From Bacillota bacterium (GTDB lineage Bacteria > Bacillota > Negativicutes > Sporomusales > Sporomusaceae), in contig JAGGAB010000001.1 in NCBI GenBank assembly GCA_017889705.1, positions 62,001 to 126,000 of the forward strand: a stretch of 64,000 nucleotides of DNA, in the 5' to 3' direction. Under the pieces are notes generated by a model that saw only the letters and a list, made by a program, of their open reading frames with translations, was not told the DNA's origin and did no database searches. Position 1 is the first letter of the stretch; each line of letters starts with the position of its first letter. This document shows, in pieces, positions 1 through 8,682 of the stretch. The position numbers and the translations under genes were made by a program.

Positions 1-225
1 GTGTGTTGCCAGAATCAATACTCATATACAACCTCCCTACGCATAGTACATAAAAAATATCATAGTCCGTTATTTGTGTCAATAATATTATTTAAATTGT
101 ATTTTAATTCCAAAAATTATGTGATGTTTTTCCATAAAATGGAGGTAAATACATGCAAATATGAAGAATACATATCTGGAATTGTTATGACAAATAATTT
201 ATTAAAATAACTGTGATTTTCACCT
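1..225. other. Non-coding stretch at window start
   Basis: I see no credible gene here. The region is very AT-rich. An open frame runs through it from the window edge, but it has no ribosome-binding site and its translation looks random. The only recognisable signal is the promoter that begins at its right end and serves iscR. Confidence 0.5.
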
Positions 226-254
226 TTGACAAGGGTTTAAAATTTTGATATATT
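226..254 (+). promoter_or_regulatory. Sigma-A promoter of the iscR-nifS-nifU-mnmA unit
   Basis: TTGACA at 226-231, a 17-base spacer and TATATT at 249-254 form a near-consensus housekeeping promoter about 60 bases before iscR. Rrf2/IscR regulators usually repress their own operon, so an operator probably overlaps it; I did not find a clear palindrome. Confidence 0.75.
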
Positions 255-314
255 TATTTCAAGAAAACCCATCATAATAGTCGGAAAAGAAAAGTCGGAG
301 CGGGAGAGATTGTT

Positions 315-755
315 GTGAAACTATCGACGAAGGGCCGTTATGGAGTTGCTGCAATGTATGATTTAGCACTTCACTATGGGCAGGGAGCTATCTCGTTAAA
401 AAGCGTCGCTCAGCGTCAGGGAATATCTGAGCACTATCTCGAACAGCTGATGGGCACACTAAGAAAAGCCGGTTATGTAAAAAGTGTACGTGGTGCGCAA
501 GGTGGGTATGCATTAACGAAAGAACCGGCACAAATTTCGGTTGGAGATATTATCCGAGTTATGGAAGGGCCGATTGCTCCAGTAGATTGTTTGCTGGCAG
601 AGGATGCAAGCAGAACATTCTGTTCACGGGTTGATATCTGTGTAACCCGCGGTGTATGGGCAAAAGTAAGAGATAGTATCACTTCAGTATTGGATGCAAT
701 TACTCTCGATGATTTATGCAAAGAAGAGGAAGAAAAGAAACAAGGAGATGAGTAG
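315..755 (+). CDS. iscR: Rrf2/IscR-type iron-sulfur responsive transcription regulator
   Basis: A 146-residue Rrf2 family regulator. The N-terminal winged helix-turn-helix (about residues 1-75) begins with the family's typical MKLSTKGRYG and contains the wing motif RGAQGGY. Cys92, Cys103 and Cys109 lie where IscR binds its 2Fe-2S cluster. The gene heads nifS-nifU-mnmA, separated from nifS by one base, so it most likely senses Fe-S or cysteine status and represses this operon, as IscR does in other bacteria. CymR, the cysteine regulator, belongs to the same family, but the cluster-type cysteines and the neighbours favour IscR. The GTG just before ATG 315 was not used because the family start matches the ATG. 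Confidence 0.88.
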   Translation: MKLSTKGRYGVAAMYDLALHYGQGAISLKSVAQRQGISEHYLEQLMGTLRKAGYVKSVRGAQGGYALTKEPAQISVGDIIRVMEGPIAPVDCLLAEDASRTFCSRVDICVTRGVWAKVRDSITSVLDAITLDDLCKEEEEKKQGDE

Positions 756-756
756 C

Positions 757-1968
757 ATGAAACGTATTTATTTTGATCATTCGGCTACTACCCCGGTTGA
801 CCGTGAAGTCGCCGAATTGATGCTGGAATACATGACAAACAAATACGGCAATCCCTCCAGCGTTCACTCTTTTGGCCGTGAAACCCGTAAAGCAGTGGAA
901 GAAGCTCGTGAAAAGGTTGCAGCTTTGATTAACGCTGACCCCAGAGAAATATTTTTTACCAGTGGCGGTACAGAAGGGGATAACCTGGCGCTTAAAGGTG
1001 TCGCCTATGCTAATCGCAAGAAAGGCAATCATATTATCACTACGGCTATTGAACACCATGCTATTTTACATACTTGCGAATATCTTGAAAAGCAAGGGTT
1101 TACCGTTACTTATTTGCCGGTTGATGAAAATGCCATGATACGCCTGGAAGACTTAAAAAACGCGATTACTGACAAAACAATTCTAATCAGCATCATGTTT
1201 GCTAATAATGAAGTAGGTACAATTCAGCCTATAAAGGAAATTGGACAACTCGCCAGGGAAAAAGGTATTTATTTCCATACTGACGCTGTGCAGGCTGTCG
1301 GTAATTATCCAATTGATGTTAAAGAACTTAATATAGATTTACTCACTATGTCAGGTCACAAATTCCATGCCAGCAAAGGTATTGGTGCTCTCTATATACG
1401 TCGTGGTGTAAAAATCGAAGAAATCCAGCATGGTGGTGCACATGAACGCAATCTACGTGCCGGTACCGAGAATGTACCAGGGATTGTCGGACTTGGAAAA
1501 GCGGCGGAAATTGCCGGGCGTAATATGGAGAAAAAAATTAGCTATGTCCAAAGCTTGCGCGATAAAGTGATAACTGCCATTATGGAAAAAGTTCCTCATG
1601 TCAAACTTAATGGTCATCCACAATCTAGAATGCCAGGCAATGTTAATTTCAGTTTTCTTTATATTGAGGGAGAGTCTTTACTTCTAAATCTCGATATGAA
1701 AGGAATTGCTGCTTCCAGCGGTTCAGCCTGCACCTCCGGATCATTAGACCCCTCACATGTACTGTTGGCAATGGGGCTGACTCATGAGGTAGCACATGGA
1801 TCACTACGAGTTACACTTGGACGAGACAATACAGAAGAAGAAGTAGATTACTTTTTGGAAATAGTGCCGGAAATTGTAGAACGGCTTCGTAGCATGTCGC
1901 CATTATATGGCAGTGCAGCTGACTTCAAGCCTTCAAATCCTTGCACCAGTTGTCACCATCATCACTAA
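757..1968 (+). CDS. nifS: Cysteine desulfurase (NifS/IscS type)
   Basis: A PLP enzyme of 403 residues that takes sulfur from cysteine as an enzyme persulfide for Fe-S clusters and tRNA thiolation. Visible are the start motif YFDHSATTP, the PLP lysine Lys202 in SGHKFH and the catalytic Cys325 in SSGSACTSG. ATG 757 follows AAGGAGATG and matches the family start; a longer in-frame extension reaches back into iscR but only adds basic residues. The protein ends in CTSCHHHH, an unusual Cys/His tail that could bind metal. It lies between iscR and the scaffold gene nifU, with mnmA downstream, so it probably supplies both. Confidence 0.95.
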   Translation: MKRIYFDHSATTPVDREVAELMLEYMTNKYGNPSSVHSFGRETRKAVEEAREKVAALINADPREIFFTSGGTEGDNLALKGVAYANRKKGNHIITTAIEHHAILHTCEYLEKQGFTVTYLPVDENAMIRLEDLKNAITDKTILISIMFANNEVGTIQPIKEIGQLAREKGIYFHTDAVQAVGNYPIDVKELNIDLLTMSGHKFHASKGIGALYIRRGVKIEEIQHGGAHERNLRAGTENVPGIVGLGKAAEIAGRNMEKKISYVQSLRDKVITAIMEKVPHVKLNGHPQSRMPGNVNFSFLYIEGESLLLNLDMKGIAASSGSACTSGSLDPSHVLLAMGLTHEVAHGSLRVTLGRDNTEEEVDYFLEIVPEIVERLRSMSPLYGSAADFKPSNPCTSCHHHH

Positions 1969-1998
1969 AATAATATTTAGTTAGAGGAGAGAATAATT

Positions 1999-2370
1999 AT
2001 GTATAATGAAAAAGTTATGGATCATTTCTCCAATCCCCGTAATGTCGGTGAAATAAAAGACGCCAATGGCGTTGGCGAAGTGGGCAATGCCAAATGTGGC
2101 GATATTATGCGGATATATTTACAAGTTGAAAATGACATCATCACAGATGTAAAGTTCAAAACCTTTGGCTGTGGTGCTGCGATTGCAACAAGCAGCATGG
2201 TAACTGAAATGGTTAAAGGCAAAACCCTAGATGAAGCCCTGGAGATCTCCAATCAAGCAGTAGCTGAAGCATTAGGCGGTTTGCCGCCAGCTAAAATGCA
2301 TTGTTCTAACTTAGCAGCCGATGCATTACACGAAGCTATTAAAGACTACATTGCTAAAAAAGGAAAGTGA
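1999..2370 (+). CDS. nifU: Iron-sulfur cluster scaffold protein (NifU/IscU N-terminal type)
   Basis: A 123-residue IscU-like scaffold on which the 2Fe-2S cluster is built from NifS sulfur. The three conserved cluster cysteines are Cys33 (with Asp35 in AKCGD), Cys58 (FGCGA) and Cys102 (MHCSN). It is a single-domain protein without the ferredoxin and Nfu parts of nitrogen-fixation NifU, so it serves general Fe-S assembly. A GAGGAGA ribosome site precedes ATG 1999. It lies 30 bases after nifS and 5 bases before mnmA, clearly in one operon. Confidence 0.94.
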   Translation: MYNEKVMDHFSNPRNVGEIKDANGVGEVGNAKCGDIMRIYLQVENDIITDVKFKTFGCGAAIATSSMVTEMVKGKTLDEALEISNQAVAEALGGLPPAKMHCSNLAADALHEAIKDYIAKKGK

Positions 2371-2375
2371 TATAA

Positions 2376-3470
2376 ATGGCTGACAAGCCCAGAGTGGTTG
2401 TAGCCATGAGTGGAGGGGTGGACAGTTCTCTAACTGCCGCCCTTCTTGTTCATCAAGGCTATGATGTAATTGGCGCAACAATGCAAATATGGGAAAAAGA
2501 TCAGGGTAATGAAGATCCGGACAGCAGGGGCTGCTGCTCACTGTCGGCTGTTGACGACGCCCGCCGGGTTGCGAATAAACTAGGTATTCCTTACTATGTA
2601 CTTAACTTCAGGGATATGTTTCAAGACACAGTAGTAAATTATTTTATGGAAGAATATTCTGCTGGTCGGACACCTAATCCCTGTATTGCCTGTAATCGTT
2701 ATGTAAAATTTGAAGGCTTGCTACATAAAGCGTTAGCACTGGGTGCACAATATGTAGCCACTGGTCATTATGCACAAATTATCTATGATGATAATCGTGA
2801 TCGCTATCTTCTACGTAAAGGTATTGATGCAACCAAAGACCAGTCTTATGCGTTATATCACCTAAATCAGCATACGCTTAAGCATTTTTTAATGCCTCTG
2901 GGTAAGTTTGCCAAAACCGAAACTAGAAAAATGGCCAGAGAATTAGGTTTGTCTGTTGCCGATAAACCTGACAGTCAGGAAATTTGTTTTGTTCCAAATG
3001 ATGATTATAAAACTTTTTTAAAAAATCGTATTCCCGAAGCCTTGAAACCTGGGAACATTGTCGATCTTGCCGGTAACATCTTGGGCAGGCATCAAGGAGT
3101 ACAACTTTATACGGTAGGGCAGCGCAAAGGTCTCGGTTTAGCAGTTGGTACGCCGTTATACGTAATATCCCTTGATGCTGCGCGAAACGAAGTAGTGATA
3201 GGCTCAGATCAGGACGTTTTTTCTTCTGAACTCATTGCCGGTGATCTCAATTTCATAACTATTGATTCACTTGACACACCACTTACCGTGGAAGCCAAAA
3301 TTCGTTATAGTGCTCCCGGAGCTCAAGCGATAGTAACCCCTCTGGGTAATGGCCAAGTGCATGTAAGGTTTACTGCGCCGCAACGGGCAATTACGCCCGG
3401 ACAATCGGTTGTGTTTTACCATGGAGAGGATGTTGTAGGCGGCGGAATTATATTAAAGGTGGTAAAATAG
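2376..3470 (+). CDS. mnmA: tRNA-specific 2-thiouridylase MnmA
   Basis: A 364-residue enzyme that makes 2-thiouridine at wobble position 34 of tRNA Lys, Glu and Gln, using ATP and persulfide sulfur. The PP-loop SGGVDSS is at residues 12-18. The catalytic cysteines are Cys103 (NPCIACN) and Cys204 (SQEICFVP). It starts 5 bases after nifU, which fits a sulfur relay from NifS to MnmA, an arrangement common in Firmicutes. About 100 bases without a gene follow. Confidence 0.95.
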   Translation: MADKPRVVVAMSGGVDSSLTAALLVHQGYDVIGATMQIWEKDQGNEDPDSRGCCSLSAVDDARRVANKLGIPYYVLNFRDMFQDTVVNYFMEEYSAGRTPNPCIACNRYVKFEGLLHKALALGAQYVATGHYAQIIYDDNRDRYLLRKGIDATKDQSYALYHLNQHTLKHFLMPLGKFAKTETRKMARELGLSVADKPDSQEICFVPNDDYKTFLKNRIPEALKPGNIVDLAGNILGRHQGVQLYTVGQRKGLGLAVGTPLYVISLDAARNEVVIGSDQDVFSSELIAGDLNFITIDSLDTPLTVEAKIRYSAPGAQAIVTPLGNGQVHVRFTAPQRAITPGQSVVFYHGEDVVGGGIILKVVK

Positions 3471-3572
3471 AACATCATTACAGACAAGTATTAAAAATTA
3501 TATAGAATAATACCGATAAACAGTCGTAAGTTTGGCCATACTATTAGTACAATCTGTTGTGGAGGCCTACTA

Positions 3573-4091
3573 ATGCAAAAACTCAGCAATTTGTTTGGCC
3601 TGCCGGTGCTTATTACCGGCACTGGAACGCAGATTGGCGAGGTAAAAGAAGTATTTCTGAACTTAGAGCGAGCGGCTGTGCTTGGTATTGTTCTTGCCGG
3701 TGTTCATTGGTTTGCTAATAATCAGGGCGTTATACTTGAGGATGTTTTTAGGTTAGGAAGAGATGCCGTAATGCTTCGAACCACATATGCTGTGCGTGAG
3801 TTAACGCCGGCTATGCTGCCCGGAACGGTCTGCTGTCTGGGGGATTTGCTAACCAAACAAATTTATACAGACACAGGCTTACATTGTGGTATATTGACTG
3901 ATGCGCTTTTTGATAGTTCAACCGGTGAGATAAAGGCTTATGAAATTTCTGAGGGTCTTATTGCTGACTTATTGTATGGCCGCAAAATTATGCCTCTGCC
4001 GCAAGCGCAAGTTGTTAATCAGGACAGAATAATCATACCTGATTCTATGACCAATCTTCTTATACCTGAATCTAAAAGGTGTGAGGTGTAA
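3573..4091 (+). CDS. PRC-barrel domain protein
   Basis: A 172-residue soluble protein with two PRC-barrel-like halves. The first starts with KLSNLFGLPVLI (about residues 3-70), the second with GDLLTKQIYTDTG (about 90-160); the latter contains the typical KAYEISEG strand. PRC barrels occur in RimM and in photosynthetic reaction centre H subunits; small free-standing ones in Firmicutes have no firm role. GGAGG precedes the ATG. It is followed by a zinc ribbon gene after 3 bases and a YtxH-like gene, so the three probably work together. The function is not known. Confidence 0.75.
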   Translation: MQKLSNLFGLPVLITGTGTQIGEVKEVFLNLERAAVLGIVLAGVHWFANNQGVILEDVFRLGRDAVMLRTTYAVRELTPAMLPGTVCCLGDLLTKQIYTDTGLHCGILTDALFDSSTGEIKAYEISEGLIADLLYGRKIMPLPQAQVVNQDRIIIPDSMTNLLIPESKRCEV

Positions 4092-4094
4092 CGT

Positions 4095-4292
4095 ATGACA
4101 ACTTGTCCTCTATGCGGGCAGCGAGGTATAGGCAAAGTCGGTGCCGACCAGTACTACTGTTGGGATTGTTGTATGGAGTTTATGGTACGAAATCAGGAGT
4201 TAAAGATGTATCAAGTTGAGGTTGATGGTACCTTAACGCTCTATGATGACATACTGCAGAGTACTGCTAATTTAGAGGTACAAAAGGGGTGA
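4095..4292 (+). CDS. Small zinc-ribbon protein
   Basis: A 65-residue protein with two CxxC knuckles: CPLCG near residue 4 and CWDCC near residue 22, the layout of a rubredoxin-like zinc ribbon. The C-terminal half is acidic and has no recognised domain. It starts 3 bases after the PRC-barrel gene and stops just before the YtxH-like gene, so it is probably co-translated. I do not recognise a named family. Confidence 0.7.
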   Translation: MTTCPLCGQRGIGKVGADQYYCWDCCMEFMVRNQELKMYQVEVDGTLTLYDDILQSTANLEVQKG

Positions 4293-4296
4293 TATG

Positions 4297-4494
4297 ATGC
4301 GCGGCAAGTTTTGGCAAGGCTTGGTTTTCGGTGGACTTGTAGGAACAGCATTAGGCGCCATCATAGGTCCCATCGCTAAGCCACAAAAAAAGCTGCTATT
4401 TGAACGTAGTGCTGATTCAGTTGCCGACACTACCCGTGACTTAATGCGTAACGCACGCCGGGCACGCAAAAGACTGATGAAAAAGTTGGATTAG
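4297..4494 (+). CDS. YtxH-like small glycine-zipper membrane protein
   Basis: A 65-residue protein with one N-terminal hydrophobic, glycine-rich segment (about residues 6-27, with GGLVGTALGAIIGPIA) and a strongly basic C-terminal half. This looks like the YtxH/gas-vesicle-like small proteins of Firmicutes, whose role is poorly known. AAAGGGG precedes tandem ATGs at 4294 and 4297; the second has the better spacing. A rho-independent terminator follows, ending this transcription unit. Confidence 0.65.
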   Translation: MRGKFWQGLVFGGLVGTALGAIIGPIAKPQKKLLFERSADSVADTTRDLMRNARRARKRLMKKLD

Positions 4495-4510
4495 TGTATC
4501 CGGTACTAGG

Positions 4511-4534
4511 GGAGACCTGTGCGGTCTCCTTTTT
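4511..4534 (+). terminator. Rho-independent terminator after the YtxH-like gene
   Basis: A 7-base-pair stem (GGAGACC / GGTCTCC) with a 5-base loop is followed by five T. It lies inside an upstream extension of the permease reading frame, which argues for the later permease start at 4560. Confidence 0.8.
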
Positions 4535-4559
4535 CTTATTGAAAGATAAAGGAGAAACT

Positions 4560-5585
4560 ATGCAGCTTACAAAAAAACATGTCAGATTTATTATTATATG
4601 TCTGTTTGTATTTATAACTGTATATTTTTTCTGGCTTGTCCGCAGTGGATTATATCCGTTTATTATTGCTTTTTTATTGGCCTATTTACTAAATCCGGCA
4701 GTATGTTATCTTGAAACAAAAGGATTATCCAGAACTCTTGCTATTTTAGTTCTATATATCGCTTTATTTGTTATTATCGTGGTAGGAGGGACTCATCTTG
4801 TACCAATTTTTATTAGAGATCTCGAAAGCTTTTCCAAAGAGTTGCCGCATATTTTGGAAAAAGGAGAAGAATTGTTTTATCTTATCCAAATCCGTTATCA
4901 AAATTCAGTTTTGCCATATTCAATTCGGATAGCTATTGATAATTCAATTTTATCTTTACAACAGTCGGTACAAGCTTTTGTCGGTGAATTAGTCAATGGA
5001 ATTATGGGGCTCATTACTCATTTTATTGGGTTTGCGATTACTCCGATCCTGTCTTTTTATCTTTTACATGATTGGCAGGCTATCAAAGAGGGGCTGCATT
5101 CACTTATACCATGTCGTCTACGTCAAGATTTCGCATTAGCACTCAAAGATATTGATAAAGTATTAAGCGGCGTCATTAGAGGACAAATTACAATTGCAAT
5201 AATTGTTGGCATGCTGGTGAGTTCCGGTTTATATTTTTTTAATGTTCCTTTTGCCTTATTAATAGGAATTAGTGCTGGCTTACTTGATATTATTCCTTAT
5301 TTTGGTGCCTTCATCGGTGCTGCCCCGGCTATAACCTTAGCTCTTTTGGATTCCCCGCTGTTGGCAGTAAAAGTTATTGTACTGTTTTTTGTAATTCATC
5401 AGTTGGAGGGCAGCATAATTGGCCCGAAAATTTTAGGAGAGAATGTGGGATTACACCCACTTACCGTTATTTTCTTCTTATTTGCCGGTGGAGAATTGTT
5501 TGGAGTTGCCGGCATGCTGCTGGGAGTACCGGCTGCAGCCATTGGAAAAGTTGTCATAAAGCACAGTATTAAGCTGTTAATATAA
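4560..5585 (+). CDS. AI-2E family transporter (PerM/YdiK-like permease)
   Basis: A 341-residue integral membrane protein of the AI-2E/PerM family. Hydrophobic segments lie near residues 9-55, 62-85, 150-180 and through the last third; the C-terminal GVPAAAIG stretch is typical. Members include E. coli TqsA, but most have unknown substrates, and some export ions or small molecules. ATG 4560 has AAGGAG in front; the longer frame from 4494 crosses the terminator. The neighbours give no hint of substrate. In Firmicutes the gene often precedes alaS, as here. Confidence 0.85.
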   Translation: MQLTKKHVRFIIICLFVFITVYFFWLVRSGLYPFIIAFLLAYLLNPAVCYLETKGLSRTLAILVLYIALFVIIVVGGTHLVPIFIRDLESFSKELPHILEKGEELFYLIQIRYQNSVLPYSIRIAIDNSILSLQQSVQAFVGELVNGIMGLITHFIGFAITPILSFYLLHDWQAIKEGLHSLIPCRLRQDFALALKDIDKVLSGVIRGQITIAIIVGMLVSSGLYFFNVPFALLIGISAGLLDIIPYFGAFIGAAPAITLALLDSPLLAVKVIVLFFVIHQLEGSIIGPKILGENVGLHPLTVIFFLFAGGELFGVAGMLLGVPAAAIGKVVIKHSIKLLI

Positions 5586-5606
5586 GGAACTCTATTGACC
5601 CAAATA

Positions 5607-5636
5607 TTGACACAAAATCTTAAGTTGTAGTATAAT
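5607..5636 (+). promoter_or_regulatory. Sigma-A promoter of alaS
   Basis: TTGACA at 5607-5612, an 18-base spacer and TATAAT at 5631-5636. The leader to the alaS start is only about 45 bases, too short for a T-box. Confidence 0.78.
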
Positions 5637-5681
5637 TCCAGCAGAATAACGGATTAATTTTATATATTGGAGCTGATCATT

Positions 5682-8300
5682 TTGAAACAGTTAACCGGAA
5701 ACGAATTACGAAAAATGTTTCTGGATTTTTTTGCTAGCAAAGACCATTTAGTTCAAGCAAGCTATCCACTCATTCCCGAGAATGATCCGACATTACTACT
5801 TATCGGCGCCGGGATGGCTCCCTTTAAACCTTTTTTTACCGGCAAAATGAAACCGCCACATCCGCGCATTGCAACTAGCCAAAAATGTGTTCGGACCGGG
5901 GATATAGAGAACGTCGGCCGCACAGCTCGTCACCATACCTTTTTTGAAATGCTTGGCAATTTTTCATTTGGTGACTATTTTAAAAAAGAGGCAATTGCTT
6001 GGGCATGGGAATTTTTAACTGAATATCTGGAGTTACCCAAAGACAAACTCTGGATAACGATCTACACTGATGATGATGAGGCTTTTAATATCTGGCATAA
6101 CGATATTAAAGTACCTGCTGACCGCATTATCAGAATGGAAGAAAACTTTTGGGAAATTGGTCCTGGCCCCTGTGGCCCCTGTTCAGAAATCCACATTGAC
6201 TTAGGGGAAGAGCGTGGCTGTGGCAAACCTGACTGTGCTGTAGGTTGTGACTGTGACCGTTATTTAGAGATTTGGAACCTGGTATTTACACAATTTGACC
6301 GCGATGAAGCCGGTAACTATACCCCGCTTGCCAAGAAGAATATTGATACCGGCGCAGGCCTTGAACGCATTGCTTCTGTATTGCAAAATAAGCGTTCCAA
6401 TTTTGAAACCGATTTATTATTTCCCATTATCGAATATGCCGCTAAAATAGCCGGAGTAACTTACGGGCAGTCAACTAAAAACGATGTATCGTTAAAGGTA
6501 ATTGCCGATCATGGTCGCAGTATGACCGTTATGATTGGTGATGGTGTATTGCCTTCCAATGAGGGGCGCGGCTATGTTCTTCGCAGAATTCTCAGAAGGG
6601 CAGTTAGACATGGTCGTTTGATGGGAATTGACAAACCATTCTTAACCGACATTGTTGATATTGTTGCCAACATTTTTGTTCAGGCATTCCCTGATATTAC
6701 CGACAAAAAAGACTACATAAAGAAAGTCATCCAACTAGAAGAAGAGCGTTTCCATACTACCTTGGCTCAAGGTATTGAATTATTAAACAAGCATGTTGAG
6801 GAACTTAAACAGGATAACAAAACAGTGCTTGATGGTTCTATGGCATTTAAACTTTATGATACGTTTGGGTTTCCTTGGGAACTTACGGAAGAAATTTTAA
6901 ATGAGCATAACATGACCTTAGATAAACAAGGCTTTGACCAAGCAATGGCCGAGCAGCGTGACCGCGCTCGTGCAGCGCGTCAGGATAATGAAGAAAGCGT
7001 AACCATTCCTGATTTGTCGGGTTTGGTAATAGATTCACTCAGCTATAATCCTGAAGCCGAAACAGCAAAAGTAGTCTTAATTTTAAAAGAGGGCAGTGTT
7101 GTTAAAGAAGCCTTTGACGGTGATGAAATTGCGGTAATTTTAGATGTTACACCGTTTTATGCCGAAGGCGGCGGACAAGCAGGTGACACCGGAATAATTG
7201 CCGGTTCTCTTGGCAAAATTGAAGTTATTAATACCAAAAAATTGCCTGATGGAACCATCTATCAACTTGGCCATGTAAGTGAAGGTACACTTAAAACCGG
7301 GGAAACTGTGCAATTGACTGCTGATATAGCCAGACGTCAGCATATAGCCCGCAATCATACTGCTACCCATTTATTACAAGCTGCATTAAAGCAGGTACTG
7401 GGGGGGCATGTTAATCAAGCCGGTTCTTCTGTTGATAACAGCAGGCTGCGTTTTGACTTCACTCACTTTGCTCCTGTTACACCCGAACAATTGGCCGAAG
7501 TTGAGCAATTGGTAAATGATGTTATTTTAAACAATACATCGGTAGCCATTATTGAAACCACACAAGATGTTGCCAAAGAAATGGGAGCCATGGCGCTCTT
7601 CGGGGAAAAATATGGTGAACATGTACGGGTAGTTGTTGTGGATGGTTTTAGTAAAGAATTATGCGGTGGAACACATGTTGTTTCAACTGCTGAGATTGGT
7701 CTATTTAAAATTATTAGTGAAGCCGGTATTGGCGCTGGCATGCGCCGGATTGAGGCAGTTACCGGTTATGGTGCTCACGAGTATTTGAAATCGCAAAGTG
7801 AGCTTATAAAAGAAGCTGCTGCTGCGCTCAAAACCCGTCCTGAGGAAATTGTCGCTCGTATTGATGTTTTAAATGGCCGTGTACGGGAACTTGAGAAAGA
7901 AGTTGGTGCCTTAAATACCAAATTAGCAAAAAATGAAGTAGAAGAACTCCTTGCTAAGGCTACAACGGTTAAAGATATTAAGGTTGTTATCGGCCAAGTG
8001 GTTGCTGCTGATATGGAAAATCTGCGGGCTACCTGTGATATGGTCCGTGATAAGTTACAGTCCGGTGTTGTCGTGCTAGGTGCAATCAGTGGCGACAAGG
8101 TTAATTTTGTCGCTATGGCAACAGCCGACTGTGTGTCTAAAGGTATCCATGCTGGCAAAATCATCAAAGAAACCGCTGCAATTGCTGGTGGCGGCGGTGG
8201 TGGTCGACCCGATATGGCGCAAGCCGGCGGTAAGCAACCGGAAAAATTATCGGAAGCACTTAAAACTGCTGAGCAGATTATCCAAACGCAAATCAAGTAA
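5682..8300 (+). CDS. alaS: Alanyl-tRNA synthetase
   Basis: An 872-residue class II synthetase, full length. The catalytic domain is at about 1-240, followed by the tRNA recognition domain. The editing domain has the zinc motifs HTATH (His559, His563) and CGGTH (Cys661, His665). The C-terminal C-Ala/DHHA1 domain contains the Gly-rich GGGGGGRPD. TTG 5682 was chosen because GGAG sits about 9 bases upstream and the family starts at KQLTGNELR; an in-frame TTG at 5667 has no ribosome site. As usual in Firmicutes, ireB and ruvX follow. Confidence 0.96.
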   Translation: MKQLTGNELRKMFLDFFASKDHLVQASYPLIPENDPTLLLIGAGMAPFKPFFTGKMKPPHPRIATSQKCVRTGDIENVGRTARHHTFFEMLGNFSFGDYFKKEAIAWAWEFLTEYLELPKDKLWITIYTDDDEAFNIWHNDIKVPADRIIRMEENFWEIGPGPCGPCSEIHIDLGEERGCGKPDCAVGCDCDRYLEIWNLVFTQFDRDEAGNYTPLAKKNIDTGAGLERIASVLQNKRSNFETDLLFPIIEYAAKIAGVTYGQSTKNDVSLKVIADHGRSMTVMIGDGVLPSNEGRGYVLRRILRRAVRHGRLMGIDKPFLTDIVDIVANIFVQAFPDITDKKDYIKKVIQLEEERFHTTLAQGIELLNKHVEELKQDNKTVLDGSMAFKLYDTFGFPWELTEEILNEHNMTLDKQGFDQAMAEQRDRARAARQDNEESVTIPDLSGLVIDSLSYNPEAETAKVVLILKEGSVVKEAFDGDEIAVILDVTPFYAEGGGQAGDTGIIAGSLGKIEVINTKKLPDGTIYQLGHVSEGTLKTGETVQLTADIARRQHIARNHTATHLLQAALKQVLGGHVNQAGSSVDNSRLRFDFTHFAPVTPEQLAEVEQLVNDVILNNTSVAIIETTQDVAKEMGAMALFGEKYGEHVRVVVVDGFSKELCGGTHVVSTAEIGLFKIISEAGIGAGMRRIEAVTGYGAHEYLKSQSELIKEAAAALKTRPEEIVARIDVLNGRVRELEKEVGALNTKLAKNEVEELLAKATTVKDIKVVIGQVVAADMENLRATCDMVRDKLQSGVVVLGAISGDKVNFVAMATADCVSKGIHAGKIIKETAAIAGGGGGGRPDMAQAGGKQPEKLSEALKTAEQIIQTQIK

Positions 8301-8303
8301 CGA

Positions 8304-8334
8304 TTTACAGGCAGGCTTCAAGCCTGCCTGTAAA
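8304..8334. repeat. Perfect 15-base inverted repeat behind alaS
   Basis: Two 15-base arms (8304-8318 and 8320-8334) centred on C8319 form a perfect palindrome built around GCAGGCTT / AAGCCTGC. No T-run follows on either strand, so it is not a standard terminator. It may be one copy of a dispersed REP-like palindrome or a factor-dependent 3' end. Confidence 0.7.
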
Positions 8335-8423
8335 AATTTATAAAATTCAACAGGAAAATATTTGTGGCAAGTAGAATATATAGAACTATACTTTGTAGAT
8401 AATATAAGGAAGGAGGAGGCTTC

Positions 8424-8681
8424 ATGACCAATATATCGCAAGAAACTATGATGTTTAAAGTAAATAATGATGAAACTAATGCGGCTGAAGTAATCCTAAC
8501 CACTGTTTATCAATCCTTAAAGGAAAAAGGGTATAATCCAATAAATCAGTTAGTTGGCTATCTTTTATCCGGAGATCCGACCTATATAACCAGCCATAAT
8601 AATGCCCGCAGCCTTATTCGCAAATTGGAACGCGATGAAATTATTGAGGAATTGGTGCGAGCCTACCTGAAAGACAAATAA
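8424..8681 (+). CDS. ireB: IreB family regulatory protein (UPF0297)
   Basis: An 85-residue protein of the IreB/YrzL family; the conserved core [19 protein letters not shown] is clear at about 38-56. In Enterococcus IreB is a substrate of the Ser/Thr kinase IreK and tunes cephalosporin tolerance; the general role is unknown. AAGGAGGAGG precedes ATG 8424. The family normally sits between alaS and ruvX-yrzB. That block is kept here, except that an oxidoreductase gene separates ireB from ruvX. Confidence 0.9.
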   Translation: MTNISQETMMFKVNNDETNAAEVILTTVYQSLKEKGYNPINQLVGYLLSGDPTYITSHNNARSLIRKLERDEIIEELVRAYLKDK

Positions 8682-8682
8682 G

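Noticed and set aside
1..210. Open frame at the window start on the plus strand
   Set aside because: No ribosome site, composition like random AT-rich sequence, no recognisable domain.
5637..5681. T-box riboswitch for alaS
   Set aside because: The leader from the promoter to the start codon is only about 45 bases, too short for a T-box.
7775..8296. Long open frame (173 codons) antisense to the end of alaS
   Set aside because: It is the complement of the conserved alaS C-terminal region; the translation is Ser/Thr/Pro-rich as expected for an antisense shadow, with no ribosome site.
8080..8343. Open frame on the plus strand overlapping alaS and the palindrome behind it
   Set aside because: Out of frame with alaS, and its end merely translates the palindrome at 8304-8334.
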